From positions 770,802 to 834,801 of the forward strand of contig NMRA01000004.1 in the NCBI GenBank assembly GCA_002633005.1: DNA of 64,000 bases, read 5' to 3'. Shown piece after piece: positions 11,801 through 24,700 of this stretch (the first letter of the stretch is position 1; each line of letters begins with the position of its first letter). A model generated the notes under the pieces. That model was not told where the DNA came from and searched no databases. It saw only the letters and a list, made by a program, of their open reading frames with translations. Position numbers and translations under genes: made by a program. This DNA comes from Phoronis australis. Lineage: Eukaryota > Phoronida > Phoronidae.

Positions 11801-13200
11801 GGTAAAGCTTTACATCTTTCTATGACTAGTAGATGTCTTGAAAGCCACACGTTTAAATGTGTCCAATTTCTGTATTCACTTTACCCATTTTTAAGAACAT
11901 TACTCCTTTTGGTGAGGACTATTTAAATGGTTTCAGTTTGGGCTCGTTCACATAACTATTACTATGACAAATACATTTTTAGCCAAAATTTAGGTCCGTG
12001 ATACCGTTTTTTGTGCAATGAAGTTCTAAAGTTGCTGCCACACCTTTTCATAGAATCTAGTTATGTGGAACATTTATGGAAGAATTTCAGAGGAATGCTT
12101 GAAATTTTTCACACTTGTTTTCTTATAAATTTGCTACTTTCGGACAAAGCGAGACAGGATTTCCTGATTCAATATTTTAGTACCGTACATTTATAGGTAG
12201 TTATATGATAAAAATGTACCTTATGTTCATAAGTTTTGTAGTGGATATTCTAAAGTAATATTTTGCCGAAAAGTGCATCGCCCATAAAAACCTAGAGTGG
12301 GACAGCATTTCTGGAAAATAGGAGAATTTTATCGCATTGATGAATTCAATGTAACATGTTTTGCAAGGAAGGCTCCGTTGACGTGTATGAATGTGTGTAT
12401 GAGTGGAAGACACTTTTGTATATTTTCGCACTTAATTTTTGAATCATAATAAACGTAAAAATACTGCAGTGAAATTCGTTATTTTGCTGAACGTAGAAGT
12501 CTTCATTTCCACAAATCATTTCAGTGTGCTGAATGCAATTTAATATTCTTGTACATCTGAGCAGACTAGTTGTGCGTAAATGAACTGGTTCTATCGGCGA
12601 TTCCCACGGTTTCAGAACAGATCTACTAGAGTGACTTATCGACTTGGCCTAAAGAACAGTTGAAAAAACAATATTTGTAGTAGCTAGTGTTTATGTTGTC
12701 AGGAAATTTGCAGGAAACGGAAATAAAAACGAAGTGGGGTAATATTTATAGGTCTGGAAATTATTCTCGTTTTCAAAATCAATAACAGTATCATATTAAA
12801 GGCATAATTTCATTTTAAAAATAGCAACTTTATTCACGTGCGTTATTATCCTTTGTTTTAATTGAAAATGAATCGTCTGGGAATTCCCATGATGGAAATA
12901 CTGTCTTTGCGACTGCAAGTAACCAGCCGTGACATGCAATTTTAATTAATGGGCCTGGTCTGAAGCTATGACGACTTGTCAGTTCTTCTCAAATGTACTG
13001 AGGAGTCATTTCTTGTCTGAATAAAGAACAACTTGTGACACCAATGATCTGGAAATGGCCTAAATCAACAGAAGGCGCGGGTTTTATTGCCTTTTTAAGA
13101 CCTACGAATAAAACGATTCCTCGGCTTTCAGCAAGAACAATATTTTAACACAATCTGTCAGCTGACAGTTTGGAACCGACAATACGACATGCGTACACGA
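8883..13200. other. Intergenic sequence without recognised genes
   Basis: Several frames of 60-90 codons exist, but none shows a family pattern or convincing splice signals. A minus-strand frame near 11152-11361 is cysteine-containing but does not fit the CCP pattern. AT-rich spacer and diverged repeats are the best description. Confidence 0.5.
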
Positions 13201-13202
13201 CA

Positions 13203-13321
13203 CTTGATTGATTTCGCCGGGTCCACAGATCTGCTAAGACATTTTGATTGGTTCTTGATGCCGACGTCCGGCTTTTAACGCCATCAGATATTTTAGGGTT
13301 GACCCGGCGAAGTCAATCAAG
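13203..13321. mobile_element. 119 bp inverted-repeat element
   Basis: 13203-13223 (CTTGATTGATTTCGCCGGGT and one more base) and 13301-13321 are inverted copies with one mismatch in 21 bases. The 77 bp loop has no frame. This is probably a MITE; no target duplication is obvious. Confidence 0.7.
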
Positions 13322-13569
13322 CTCAGCCAATGCGAAGCTGTAAGGAAGGCTTGGCCTCTTTGCACTAATCGGTGTTGGAAAGTCATACCTTCTACCGTGT
13401 TACGCCACACTACCTCTGACATTGAAGGAGGAGATGGCTGCCGGGGTGACCAAGTCCCTGACAGCTAGCTCTTATACTTATCCATCCCTGAATCGCATGC
13501 GCGCACCCAGCCTTTAATATGGGGGGCTCGAATATCTGACGATGTGGGCCTTTCACTACCAAAAGGACT

Positions 13570-13712
13570 AAAAAAACGGGGTACCACGTTCAGAGCCGTG
13601 AATTGTGTGCTTGTGTGTTGAGCCTTTTTATTGGATTTTTGTCTCGTTTTCCCGAACTTTTTGTTTCTGTGAGGCGGACCTTTTTGTCCACCCCTTGGGT
13701 GCTCGCATGAGT
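13570..13712 (+). repeat. Dispersed repeat, copy 2
   Basis: This matches 5146-5295 in order and orientation, with shared blocks such as TTTTTGTCTCG, AACTTTTTGTTTC, GACCTTTTTG and GCTCGCATGA. No gene is present. Confidence 0.65.
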
Positions 13713-14590
13713 CAGGATTGAATACTAATCTTGAGTGTTAGACACGATGTTGACAGCTAGCAACTGAATTTTTAACCTAGCAATGGTCGCTACCTAACAA
13801 CATACAAAAAGGTCTTTATTCGCGTAATCTGTTTGTAGAGTTAATTAACAACGGAATCCGCGATGACATTTTAGTCAAGCTATGGAGTTAGAAAAAATGT
13901 CTGGTTCTAAATACGAGAACAAAAATCGATAAAAGCTTTTGTATTAAAAATCTGCAATTTAACTATAGGATGCAGGTTGTACCGTATGTGCACGCATGTA
14001 AGCCCATGCGCATTAAAGAATTTTTGTCAAAGTGTTTAGCCCATAAGAAAACCGGCCGGTTTCACTGAGTTCTAGAAATTTTTTAGTTTATTTGCACAAG
14101 TCCCGTTGTAGACTCTCGTCAAGTGGCCGAAAAATCTGGAAATTTGATCGAAAATCCTATTGAGTGGAGTAAATACATTGATATATCGTGGACTAAAATT
14201 GGTGATTTTTCGAATCTTTGTTTGGCTTCTGAAATCGAATTACTCGGAAAGTTAAACCTGGATCATGCCAGAAATAGATGCCATTTGAGATTTCCGTTCC
14301 ATCTATGAAAAGTTTTAGTAACTCTTTGAACCCTGGGAGAGTGGCCTCCTAGTCCTTGTTTCCGGTATAGGCGCAGCTTCGTATGGGCCAAAATACTTCC
14401 ATATAACATTTCTGTTTCATGTTAACGGAATAGCTAGTTGGCCCCACACCTAAGCAATGTTCCTTCATTCATAAACATGTTAAACTCACTTCTGAGCGAC
14501 TCACCAACCGCCAATTCCACCGGGAAAGACTGCCAAACGAGGTGCCGACAAAAACGTGAGTTGTTGGCTGGCATCTGTTAGTCCTGCCAC
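13713..14590. other. Intergenic sequence without recognised genes
   Basis: No supported coding region. A 61-codon plus-strand frame at 14123 shows no family pattern and is likely chance. Confidence 0.45.
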
Positions 14591-15200
14591 TAAATTGGGG
14601 GACAATGTTTAGGAGTGCAAGAGCCGCATAGCTTTTGCTTGAACCAATGCTCCATGGCAACAATCACCAGGTGGAGAAATTGTGGATACAAAGACAAACA
14701 TAAAAAACTAAAATTGCAACCAGGGGGACGCCAGAACAGTAGAACTGATCTAAAAATGAACAGTCTTCTCATCAGGAACACATCTGCCAATTTTCATAAT
14801 GATCCCTTGAGTGCTTAGGCTACTCGGACAGAGAGGCTGATGTAAAAAACACACTAAAAAAACTCAAAAATGACCAACAGGTAACAGGGAATACGTCACA
14901 TCCCTCCAATTGAAAGGCATCATCATCTCCTCAATAGAAACCCATATGCAAAGACTGATGAAAATCCATCTAAAACTCCAAAGATACAGAAGCAAATGTA
15001 AGAAAACTTGTCACTAGAGGGCATAAAGGTAGTCCGATGGATCTGAACCACGGTGTTGCCTATCATCAGCTTCATGGGAGCCCATCTGCAAAATTTCACT
15101 TAGATCCTGCAAGGACATTATGAGATACAGCAGTGGACGCTGGACGCCTGGACAGTGATGACGGCATTACGCACCCAAACATAAATATGTGGGCACATAA
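14591..15200. repeat. Dispersed repeat of the ATTATGAGATACAG...GACGCTGGACGCC type
   Basis: The segment AAGGACATTATGAGATACAG followed by GGACGCTGGACGCCTGGACA is of a type I recognise as common in invertebrate genomes. The preceding sequence has spaced codon-like tracts but no intact frame. It lies directly downstream of the ERCC6 stop codon and may be part of its 3' UTR. No AATAAA signal on the minus strand was found close by. Confidence 0.5.
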
Positions 15201-15344
15201 AAATGTAAAAAATCCCGAGAGTAATATGTATGGCCAACACAAAAACAACAACATCAAGACTAGTTCACACAGTTTACTCATTGTTTCACATTTCCTGGAC
15301 AATGATTCACCCATTAAATAAATACAGATCAGCATCAAGTCTAC

Positions 15345-15762
15345 TTAATCTTTGAATTCCTGTTTTAAATGCCACACGCCAACACCGTTACTTTTCTCAA
15401 AATAACAAATCTGTTTCAACATAGCTTTGAATTTGGCCGAGTCCAAGGCGGGTAACTTTTCACCAAATTCTTTCACAACTTCCGCGGACGTGGCTCGTCT
15501 CGCAGCTGCAGCTCTACATGCTATGAATGCCCTGATGTCTGATATCATCTCATAATCAGCAGAGTTCAACTCCATGACTGGGTCATCATCATCGTTGACG
15601 GATATGGTACGAGTCTGCATTGTAGAGATGAGTTGATGAGATGATGGCACAGCGTCAGTCTGGTCGCGGTTTTTTCCATCAAAATGTCTCTCCTTCGCAT
15701 CGGTCACCTTGTCTACACTTGATACTGTTTTCGCTACCCGCTTCTTCTTACCAAATCTTGTA
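15345..15762 (-). CDS. ERCC6: ERCC6 coding exon 20, CIM-like motif and winged helix
   Basis: Residues 1140-1278 and TAA stop (15347-15345). TRFGKKKR (human SRFGKKR), a CSA-interaction-like [13 protein letters not shown] (human SSSLLAKMRARN), and a C-terminal region [10 protein letters not shown]...[19 protein letters not shown] that aligns with the human ubiquitin-binding/winged-helix end. Confidence 0.93.
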
Positions 15763-18700
15763 CTGCATAACAAATGGTATATTACATGCAATCAATAAAA
15801 TGGTATGGTCATTCCGCCATAAAAAAATACCATAACAGCAAAGTATGTATTTGTATATACTTTTTAATTGTTCTTAAAGCAAAGGATATGATGTTCAAAG
15901 GTACCGGTACATTACAAAACCAATCATTGAAATGGGATGGTCATTCTGTCACAGAAAAATACCAAAAATTATGGAGGATGTATTCACCAATAGGGTAATC
16001 ACTTGTTAAGCACACAATATGGCCGACAAGAGAAATTCTATTTTGTCCAATTTCTCCACAACAATAAGGATTAAGAAAATTTTAGTCTATCAATAGCATG
16101 GTTTGTACTTGTGCAGTAAAGTTAACAAGCCTTTGAAAAACAGAAAATGACAATTATTTTTGTGCGAAATAGTAGAGAATTAACCATACTCTTTATTATG
16201 GCTCATCAATAGGCAAGATATGATGCTTGCAGGTGACATAAAGAACTATTTGTGAAGTAGTTGAATGTTGCTTTTCTGTCAGATGTTATCCAAGCATAAC
16301 AAGACGTGTTAAAGAACACTGGAGATGGACATTAGATACAGTCAAGTCCAAAACGTGTGTCAGTAAGTATTGTATGCTGATCTAGAAATGTCTCCAAGCC
16401 TGTTTCAATCGTCTCCAGCTGATCGCTAACTGCTTCTTCTGTAAAGCAGGGACAAATCTGGTACAACCTGAATGAGATATTTTTTCGGACTAAAGTGAAA
16501 TCTTATTTACCTAAAGGGTTGAGTGTACACACTAACACAACCAAGTTCAGAGTGTCCCACTAATGTGAGTTTTACAATTGCATTTTATCATATTAGTATT
16601 CATGTTTACAACAATACTGTATTAAACGATATCATGTAACTCTACACACATCATACCTGGGTGCTTGTGTATTGCTGCCGCCCGTCCATGTAGGTATGCC
16701 AGACATTGGTGAGTAACATCTTGCCCTCGACTTCTTGAGTGCCTTGGCAGCTGAGGAGGCCACTCTCTCCGCCTCGGCCTCAACTAGGGCAAAGTCAGGC
16801 TGTGAAGACTGCATGATAGTGTCATGTTGGAGGGCGCTGTGCACACCTTCAATGGAGAGAAATTGAAGGATGGTCAACCATTAGCAAGGTGGTGACCACT
16901 ATTGTCTACCAGCAGCTGTAAACAAGCCTACTTGAAGGGTAACCAATAAAAGTAATATCTTGCAGGTTGGGCAAGGTCAGGGAGAAAATTGACAAAATAC
17001 AATTTCTGTAGTCAGACATATTCTGAGGTAAATAAGAAGAATGACTGTAGTTAGCATCATATTACACTTTCAATGTCCGTATTAATGAAGCATAATATTA
17101 ACTCCACAGTAAAATTAAGACCAACAAAAATACTAGTACCTGATTTCTTGAACAGTTTGGCAAGCACATAATCATTTTGCTTTTGATTCTGCACTAGTTC
17201 GTCATCTTCCTTCTCCTGTCGGTTATCAAACTGGCTTACTTTACTAAGGTAGGCAATTCTTTCACCTTCACAAACTGAAATGAGAAAAATTTCCTACTAT
17301 CCAAGGTGGAAATGAAACAGTAAGCCTCATATCATAAACGAATTAAGAAAAGGACTTAAAAGAGAGTGGTTAATCTAATTTACCTAACTGAGAAATGGCT
17401 GGATGATCAATAAAGCCATTTCGTTGGTGAAAACCTCCAATAAAAACATGACTTTGCTTGTTGGAGGTTGCTACAGTTAGAAACATTTAGCAACCAAGGT
17501 TTAATTCCTTGGGCAACCCAACAGTCACTTAACAGAGAACTCCTGAAACAAAAGTACTACAAGAGGTCAAGCATGTTTATTTTTGTATCTCAATGTGTAG
17601 TTACAATACCAATTTCAAATAAGAATACAATAATTTTCATTGATAGAGGAAATGCAAGGCGTTAAAGAGGAAAATGGAATCAATGAGAAGGAAGTACGGT
17701 GTAAAAAATTGATGAAATACAAAATACTGTACACTGCCTCACAGAGGTATAAATAAAAAAACAGGGATATAAGTTAATGTGTTATGTCTTGGAACCAACC
17801 TGCGTCCTTTCTTTTTTTCTTCTTGGTCCTTTTTCCCTTCATTTTGGAAGGCTTGCCGCCTCCATCACCCTGAGAATCTGTGTTTTGACTCGCTCGTTTC
17901 ATGAACTGTTTACTAATCTGTTTGGCCAACTCCTTCATGGCCTTGACCTTAGAATCAACCAGTTCTTCATCATCACTTTTGTTTTCCACACCACTATCAG
18001 ACTTGGGTTTTTCTTTCTTCAAAACGTCAAATCGGTTTGGCTTACTAGACTTTCTTTTGACTTCCACTTCAGAACCAGTGCCAGCAAATATTGCATTAGT
18101 TTCCGTTTCCTCCACTTGACTAGACAGTGTGAACAGTTCATACATGTCGTTGGCCTTGAAGAACCGTCTCTGTTTGGGATCTTTCAGCACACGATTAGTC
18201 AGGAATTGCTTAAATATTTGTCTGCAAAAGAATACGAAACAATTTTAAACACCAGATGTCTGTGGACTTTTGTAGGCCTCCTGTCAACATTACAATCTAG
18301 TAAGATTTTGAGAAGAAACGTGTAGAAAAACACATGAGGGGGCAGCACAAATAACAAAGATCCCAGTCTTCTTATAGCTTAGATCCCAGAGAAACCTTAA
18401 TTTAGCAGTAACTTTAAATTGCATTAAACAATGCAGTGCTTTACAAATGAAGGAAAGTATGAAAAAGGAAGACCCAAGATTCCATGTCCAAACTGAGCCA
18501 GCAACTCACAATTTCTGCCCAACATGAGTTTGATTTCATGATAAGAGTTCTAATTAATCATACCTGATGTTACGTTCTAACATTTGGTTTTATGTGCAGA
18601 GTGTCACCAGATTCCAGTCAGGAGAAAAACTTTTAACTTGAATTCAACTCTTAAGTTCCGACATTTGATATTGGAGCCCAATGTTAAAAGAAAGCAATCA

Positions 18701-21700
18701 AAGGACCAATATGGTTATATGATAAATTTGCGAAGTCATAATTGCATGCCTGCGACCACCTATTACAGTGCCTCTAGGTTTAGACTCGACTAATAGAGTA
18801 ACTTAACTGTAATGAATACGTCACCTGTGATATATTTTCTCTTCAATAGTGCCTGCAGTCAGCAGTCGGTAAATAGTCACGTGTCGGTCTTGACCAATCC
18901 TCCATGATCTTTCCCGTGCCTGGACATCCGTACTTGGGTTCCAGTCAGGGTCAAAGATGATAATGCGATTGGCTCCAGTCAAGTTGACACCCAGTCCGCC
19001 AACACGAGTTGTGAGAAGGAACACAAACAATGATGCATCCTGCGAAAACAGTTATGTTAATAGGCTATGTTTTCCACAAAGGTTAACGATGCCACCAAAT
19101 TACCTACGTAATATCGACACCGTTTTTTTAACTTATAACAGTACCCAAAATCATTAAAATCATTGAAAATTGGCATACTTATTCCATCTGGCCCATTGAT
19201 ATTTCTTTTCAGGCTTAAACAACCTTTTTCAGTGATTAAAGGCACACGATTATCATAGGAACAAATTTTGAAAACCAATTATATTCTGTTGAAACTAGAA
19301 ACTTTTAAAAAGTTTCTGTTTTTAACTATCGGTTAAAACATTTCAAACAGCACATCAAGTCTGATGCTTTATTTCATAATGTTTACAAGACAGGCCCCTC
19401 ACCGAGTTGAACTGGTTGATGAGCCTTTGACGAGATGATACAGGTGTGGACCCGTCCAGTCTCAGGTAAGAGTATTCTTGTGTCAGAACAAACTTCTCTA
19501 ACAGATTCAACATCTAGACAGACAACAATTAAAACTTGTGTTACTAAAAACAATCTGCACTTGTAACAGAGCAGGGATTTGAAGGAATTTCAGGCAAGAA
19601 AACCCAGAATTCCCAGTCAGAATGACTGGGATGGAGCTGAATTCAGTGTCAGAGTAGTCTTCCCTTGTGACCGAGAATGAAGGCAAGTTAGAAAAGTGGC
19701 TAAGTCGCTCTGTAATTAGAATTTTGTCAACATATTGGTCATTACCAGTAATTTTTACTGTTAACATAATTAGCCATCATGAGGGAAGATAATCAGATAA
19801 CTTTCCAAACAGTAAGTTGGAAGCCAATAGCAGAAGAATATTTTCAAATTTAGAAAATCATTCCCTATGTTTTAATTAAAACTTCTATGGTTAAAGCAAA
19901 TTGATATGCAACAATCAAAGAGGCCATAAAATCATGTTGCGTTCAAGAAACAAACCTTTGATTTACACCCCTTACCTCTACAAAAAGTGGTCACAAATCG
20001 TTCCTTACTAAGATGAGAAGTGATGTCTAGGTTTGCAGAAAGTGACAGTTTGTTATTTCTTGAGTCTATGCTTCACACACAAAATGGCTGGTCATGAGAA
20101 GTCAACTTGTAGTGCTAGTCTTAAGCAACAAAGTAGCGTCAGTCATTACGAACCCCTAAAATCACCTCCGATTTGACACCAATTCTAAAATGGTTAATGG
20201 ACGCTGTTTTGTGATGGAAAGCCGGTTTATAGTTGGAAAACATTTGAGTGCATACAGCAGCTATTCCATGGAAAATTTCGCGAAAAATGCCTCGATGAAA
20301 AATTTAACTGGACGCAGTTACAGATGGACACGGTCAACAATATTAATGTTCCACATTCATAATGCTGGCTGCAGAATACTAGTCAACACTTCATACCTGC
20401 TTGGTCTGTGTGAACAATAAAACCTTGTGATTCTGTTTCTTCCACAGTTTCAACAAGGCTTCCACTACTATCATCTTGCCCGACCGCTTGTAATAACCAT
20501 ACTGTAGGGCTTCCTCTGTACTGTTCAACTCATGACAGAATAACTTGGGACCGCCTGTACTTAGATCTGGGTGGTTGCAAATTTTCCTCAGCATGATCAG
20601 TCCAGGAAATATCTGGAACAAGTCATTAAACAGTAAGTTACTTAGAGTGGCTATAAACTTGCTTTTAGTCCCATGAGTCAACTTCTGATTCAGACCACTT
20701 ATCATTAAGAAATTGGTTCCTTATTCAAGATTTCAGAGTTCAAAAGATCTGTCACTTCATTAATACTTGAATTCAAGCTTTACAAGCTGACTCGTCACTG
20801 CCATTTAATGGTGAAGCATAGTTTTAACAAATAGCTGCCGTCCTTTGCAAACTCTGAAATCATTTGTTCTCTGAATAAGGACACCAAATTTATAGTGGTA
20901 AGAGGTCCCAATCAAAAAATTACTTTTTGAGCAGAACACTGTTTTACTGCCACTTTAAAAGTCAACACATATACAAGTTCTGTGATTCGAAAATGGACTT
21001 GTAAGTTGTCTACAATGATGTAACATCTGATGTGAGCATTATTGAACCACACAGATTTTCTCAGAGGAGGCAGAAAAGTAATTTAGCCTGTTTGATGTGT
21101 TTCTCCATGTGAGTCTATAATCTTGATATAATAAAACACGGCGACTTACCATTAACCTGCCAGACAAGATATCACTACATTCTTTGGAGGCCAAGTATTC
21201 TTTGTACACTTCTGTCTGGTTGTCAGTGAGACGACAGAATAGGACCTAAGAGAATGCATCGTGAAATACAAGGTGTTCCAAAAATGTGCTCAAACATAAA
21301 AGTAATAACTACATTGTTTATTGACTTGGGAACAAGATTACAGGTTTAAATTCATGAAGAGGTGACAAAAAAGGAAGTTAATCAACCAAAACGAATACAT
21401 TGTTTATCAATTATTCATTGTCTTTGCACTTCCTTCACATTTTTGAGTTTCCAGTAGCTTTGCACACTACATTTCTGTTATCGAAAACTCAGGCATTTGT
21501 TTGCCATTCCCATGCAACGGAGCATGTGATGACTAACAAGCCTACTTTCATACCAAGGTGTAATCATACAGTAAGCACTGGCGCACAGTCTGATCCACGG
21601 AAACTGAATTTGAACTCTTGATGATATACCAAAGTATGAGTACATCTTTTTGGGACATGTTGTACATGAAGTAGCTTCAAACTAAACTGAATGACAACAA

Positions 21701-24700
21701 TTACAATCTTACAGGAAATTAACTTAAAGTGAACATAACTGGCGTCCTCATATAATGAAAAGACCTTTTAAGCATGAAAATTGATGTCTTACGATTTTTC
21801 GACAGTAAACTTAGTCTATTCAGTTAAATGACTAACAGAATATTAAACTCAAGATATGCCAGAGTGATATACATGTAGTTTCAATATAGCAACACAGGGC
21901 AATACACTAACATTGTGTATTTGTAATCACATAAAAAGTAAGCATCAACGTCCAGTCCTACAGGGCACCTTCCATACAAAGCAGACAGACATTACACAGA
22001 AAGCTACCTGTTCATTTTTTGAAGGCAACTTTAAAGTGTCTTGGACATCTGCCTTAGTCCTTCTCAACAAGTATGGGTTGATAGTATCGCGAAGAATAGA
22101 AGCACATTTGTAGGCTGTCTGCACCTAAACAAAGTAAGAAAATAATCCTTAAAGTAACACTAGTAACACTAAAACATACAAACATGTTTTCACATAGCAG
22201 TACAGATTTGCTTCTTACACAAGAACGGGAAACTAAATACATTATGGTACATTGTACAAGGCCGATGGTAACTATACTGTTATAATGAGAGACACTAGTT
22301 GATACAGAATCGATTACTAGTCTAGAAATAACAAAAACTGACCTGTACTTGTGAAGCATTAGCATAGCCTCCTTGTACTATAGGGACCGAGAAGTGCTCC
22401 ATGAAGTCAGGCAAAGTACCAAGCTTTCCAGGGAAGATGAAGTCAATGAGGGACCATAGTTCTTTTAAGTTGTTCTGCACAGGTGACCCAGACAGTATGA
22501 TGCGATGGCATGTACGAACCTGCAAAACATGTTATAACAGATTATCAATAATGACAAACCTGATATTAAGATATTTCTGTTTTCCCAGCACTCCACTACT
22601 TCAAGATGGTTAGGTAGGTACGTAAAATGTTTGTTCTACTTTTACCATGATCGAGCTCATTTTTCTTGCAATTTTACAACTGAGTAAAGTTGTGAGACTA
22701 ATGACAGAGTGACACTCAGCTGTGTTGTATCAATTCATTTCCTTAAGCATCGTGCAATTATTACTTACTTCAAGTGTAAACTAGCTGCAAGTTTGCTGTT
22801 GGACACAAAACAATTAGTAAACATACAGAGCAATTATAAACAGCAATATCCCTCGACGATGGTTGTTTAGGAGTTGCACACATAGTAGGATTTCTCAATA
22901 TGCACGTACGCATGCGAATCAAGAAGAGAGCATAGCTGAGGCATGTACAGTCAAATCATTAAATGCCAAAGACATGACTAGTGGTCTTCATGAGAATACT
23001 GTTTTAAAGCTGTGGTTGAAATCCTTAAGAAATTTAACTCATTCCTCCCTGATCCCGCCTTATGGCGTGACTGTTTATTTTCACTCAGGGCCTGATGTCG
23101 TCTGGAGGCGTTATCTGAACAACGTATCTCACAGGCGGATCACGCCTTCAGGAGGGATAGAAGGCAGCAATTTATTGGTTTAAGTTTAAATATATCTAGG
23201 GTATTTCCAGTTTTCTATCCAATGAGGATTGAGTCACCATACTCTGTGTTAACTTCTTGTTTGTGAAGTTAGTGCCTATTGGCTATTATTTCTGGAATTT
23301 AGAACCATTTCTTCACAAGCAAATTATCAATTCAAGGAAAAACCAGGAAGCGTGTTAACTTTGTAGTGCTTGTTGTGGTAACTTTTGAAAGGTTATAGAG
23401 ATGTTCCTCCCTGAAATTGTTTGATTTGAAGACTAGAATGAAGCTAATTGCCCTGAATTGTAGCCTAATTGGTATTACATAACACTGCTGTCACAACTTA
23501 ATCATCTGCTAGGGTGCTCCTGTTTATTTTATTTGAACTGACCAGAAACAATAACAAAATGTTCAATTACTAGGAACATTCTACTCTGTGACTAGCACTG
23601 TGCACACACTCACTTGAAATTGCTGCCTTGATATTATACCGACATCATCTCTGCTGTTCTCTCACAGTTCTTGAAGTTTTTATTATGGAGGATAGTGTGG
23701 ATACTGATGGCACTGGTCACATTTAGATATAGACTTCAGTGATTATGGATATGACAGTGTGGATACTTATAGCTCCAAGTGGTCAGATTTAGATACAAAT
23801 TTCAGTGATCTGGATTATGATGAGGATATGCCACAATGGTAAACTTTCGTGGCACATTTTCTGGAAATTTAAATGGATTATTTGTAAACAAATGTATTTG
23901 TTTCTGGAAAACAAAAAGTAAAACTACTTGTTCAACCCTTTATCTATATTGAACGTGGATAAATTTTATATCAACATGAAGCTCGTTTACTCAAGATGTA
24001 TTGCTGAAAATTTGGTAAGTATATGTTTACTAATGACTGAGTGATGAGGTTTTAATTATGTACAGTGCTTGTGACCTAGTTCTGAGTGAAATACCCTCCG
24101 ACTTCAAGGGGGTAGACATTCCACAGCTCAGCCAGGCCACTAAGCAATTTATTTCATATGGTGCTCAGGGTCGAATGAGTTAAGAGGAGTTGTGCACAAA
24201 AGCATATTTCCCTAATTACATGACAGTTGTGTGAAAATCAAGAACAACCTAAAATTCAGGAAAATACTTTTTAACTTGAAAATGACGATTATTCACGCAA
24301 CGGGATTTCGTAAAAAACATTCTTAAATTTTGATTGAAATCCCCCAAGAAATGCAGGACAAGTTGTGCACAGAACACAGACAAAAGGACAGACATCTACC
24401 CTTACTACATTCCCTTTCCTTTGGCTGAGGATAAGAACCCTTCTTAACTGGATGAAAATACATTAAGCTTTCATTCGACAACATATGGGAAGCTGAAAAC
24501 ATACCACATGTACTGTTCTGCACTCTTGATGACTTATAGTCATGTTATATGATTGAAAATGTCAGATTTCTTTGGCACTCAAGTACAAAGTATAGCACAC
24601 ATACAAGGTAATGGTCAACTTATTAGAAAATGATGGGGTTAATTAATTCAAATTAGTACCAACTCAGAAATCACCACCACAAAAACTACAGAGCTCGTGA

